From Thiodiazotropha sp040506275 (lineage in GTDB: Bacteria; Pseudomonadota; Gammaproteobacteria; Chromatiales; Chromatiaceae), in assembly GCA_040506275.1 (NCBI GenBank), contig JBEVXD010000003.1, positions 248,001 through 312,000 of the forward strand: a stretch of 64,000 bases of DNA, in the 5' to 3' direction. The notes under the pieces are model-generated. The model had not been told where the DNA came from, did not search any database, and saw only the letters and a list, made by a program, of their open reading frames with translations. The translations under genes and the position numbers were made by a program. This document shows positions 64,000-64,000 of the stretch, in pieces (the stretch's first letter is position 1; each line of letters opens with the position of its first letter).

Positions 64000-64000
64000 C

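Noticed and set aside
1..64000. CRISPR array, prophage or antiphage system
   Set aside because: No regularly spaced repeats, no cas genes, no phage structural genes, and no restriction or toxin genes were seen.

Overview
The window is a chromosomal stretch of a gammaproteobacterium. Several gene neighbourhoods are typical of Pseudomonas-, Chromatiales- and Thiotrichales-like genomes: pilU-pilT facing yggS-proC-yggT-yggU; coaBC/algC/argB/slmA near pyrE; rpmB-rpmG; rluD-pgeF facing bamD; glnB-nadE; pilS-pilR-pilA-pilB-pilC-pilD-coaE; and purE-purK. Moderate GC, two TauE/SafE-type membrane proteins and a Dnr-like Crp/Fnr regulator would fit a marine or sulfur-oxidising lineage, but that placement is inference. 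Almost all of the window is core genome. There is no CRISPR array, prophage, transposase or integrase.

Layout. 1-5.2 kb: twitching ATPases (minus) and the yggS-proC-yggT-yggU operon (plus). 5.2-8.4 kb: a stand-alone dynamin-like GTPase, then a DUF4426 protein; metX and metW, common at this place in relatives, are absent. 8.5-14.2 kb: a TauE/SafE-like membrane protein, AmpG, PyrE, a second TauE family protein, a DUF4124 protein and SlmA. 14.2-19.4 kb: argB, a long algC and coaBC, with a nearly symmetric palindromic element between algC and coaBC where dut is often found. 19.5-22.7 kb: radC, rpmBG and a lone HyuA-type hydantoinase subunit. 22.9-28.6 kb: a Gld-like ABC operon ending in mutM, then ispB and a tRNA-Pro. 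28.6-36.1 kb: a HAD protein with an altered motif I, rhlE with a long leader, a small exported protein, a LysE exporter, Tex and a GNAT protein. 36.1-45.3 kb: a 193-bp triple-nested palindrome, then ugd, plsC-like, def, gcvR-like, pgeF, rluD, bamD, glnB and nadE. 45.35-45.45 kb: an assembly gap of 100 Ns flanked by a 91-nt exact duplication. 45.6-54.7 kb: the type IV pilus regulatory, pilin and assembly genes, then coaE. 54.8-64 kb: clpB, purEK, a Crp/Fnr regulator, a lipoprotein, ilvD and a histidine kinase cut by the window edge.

How the genes work together. PilS-PilR should drive pilA from a good sigma-54 promoter. PilB, PilC and PilD assemble the pilus, and PilT/PilU, about 47 kb away in the same window, retract it. 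clpB has a near-perfect sigma-32 heat-shock promoter.

The main non-coding signals are a dispersed family of REP elements (5' GTAG plus a GTCGGAT/ATCCGAC palindrome, often as inverted pairs) and two larger palindromic elements at 17.9-18.0 kb and 36.56-36.75 kb. I do not see a convincing new multi-gene defence or metabolic system. The best candidates for undescribed biology are the dynamin-like GTPase at the metXW position, the two palindromic elements and the small exported protein.
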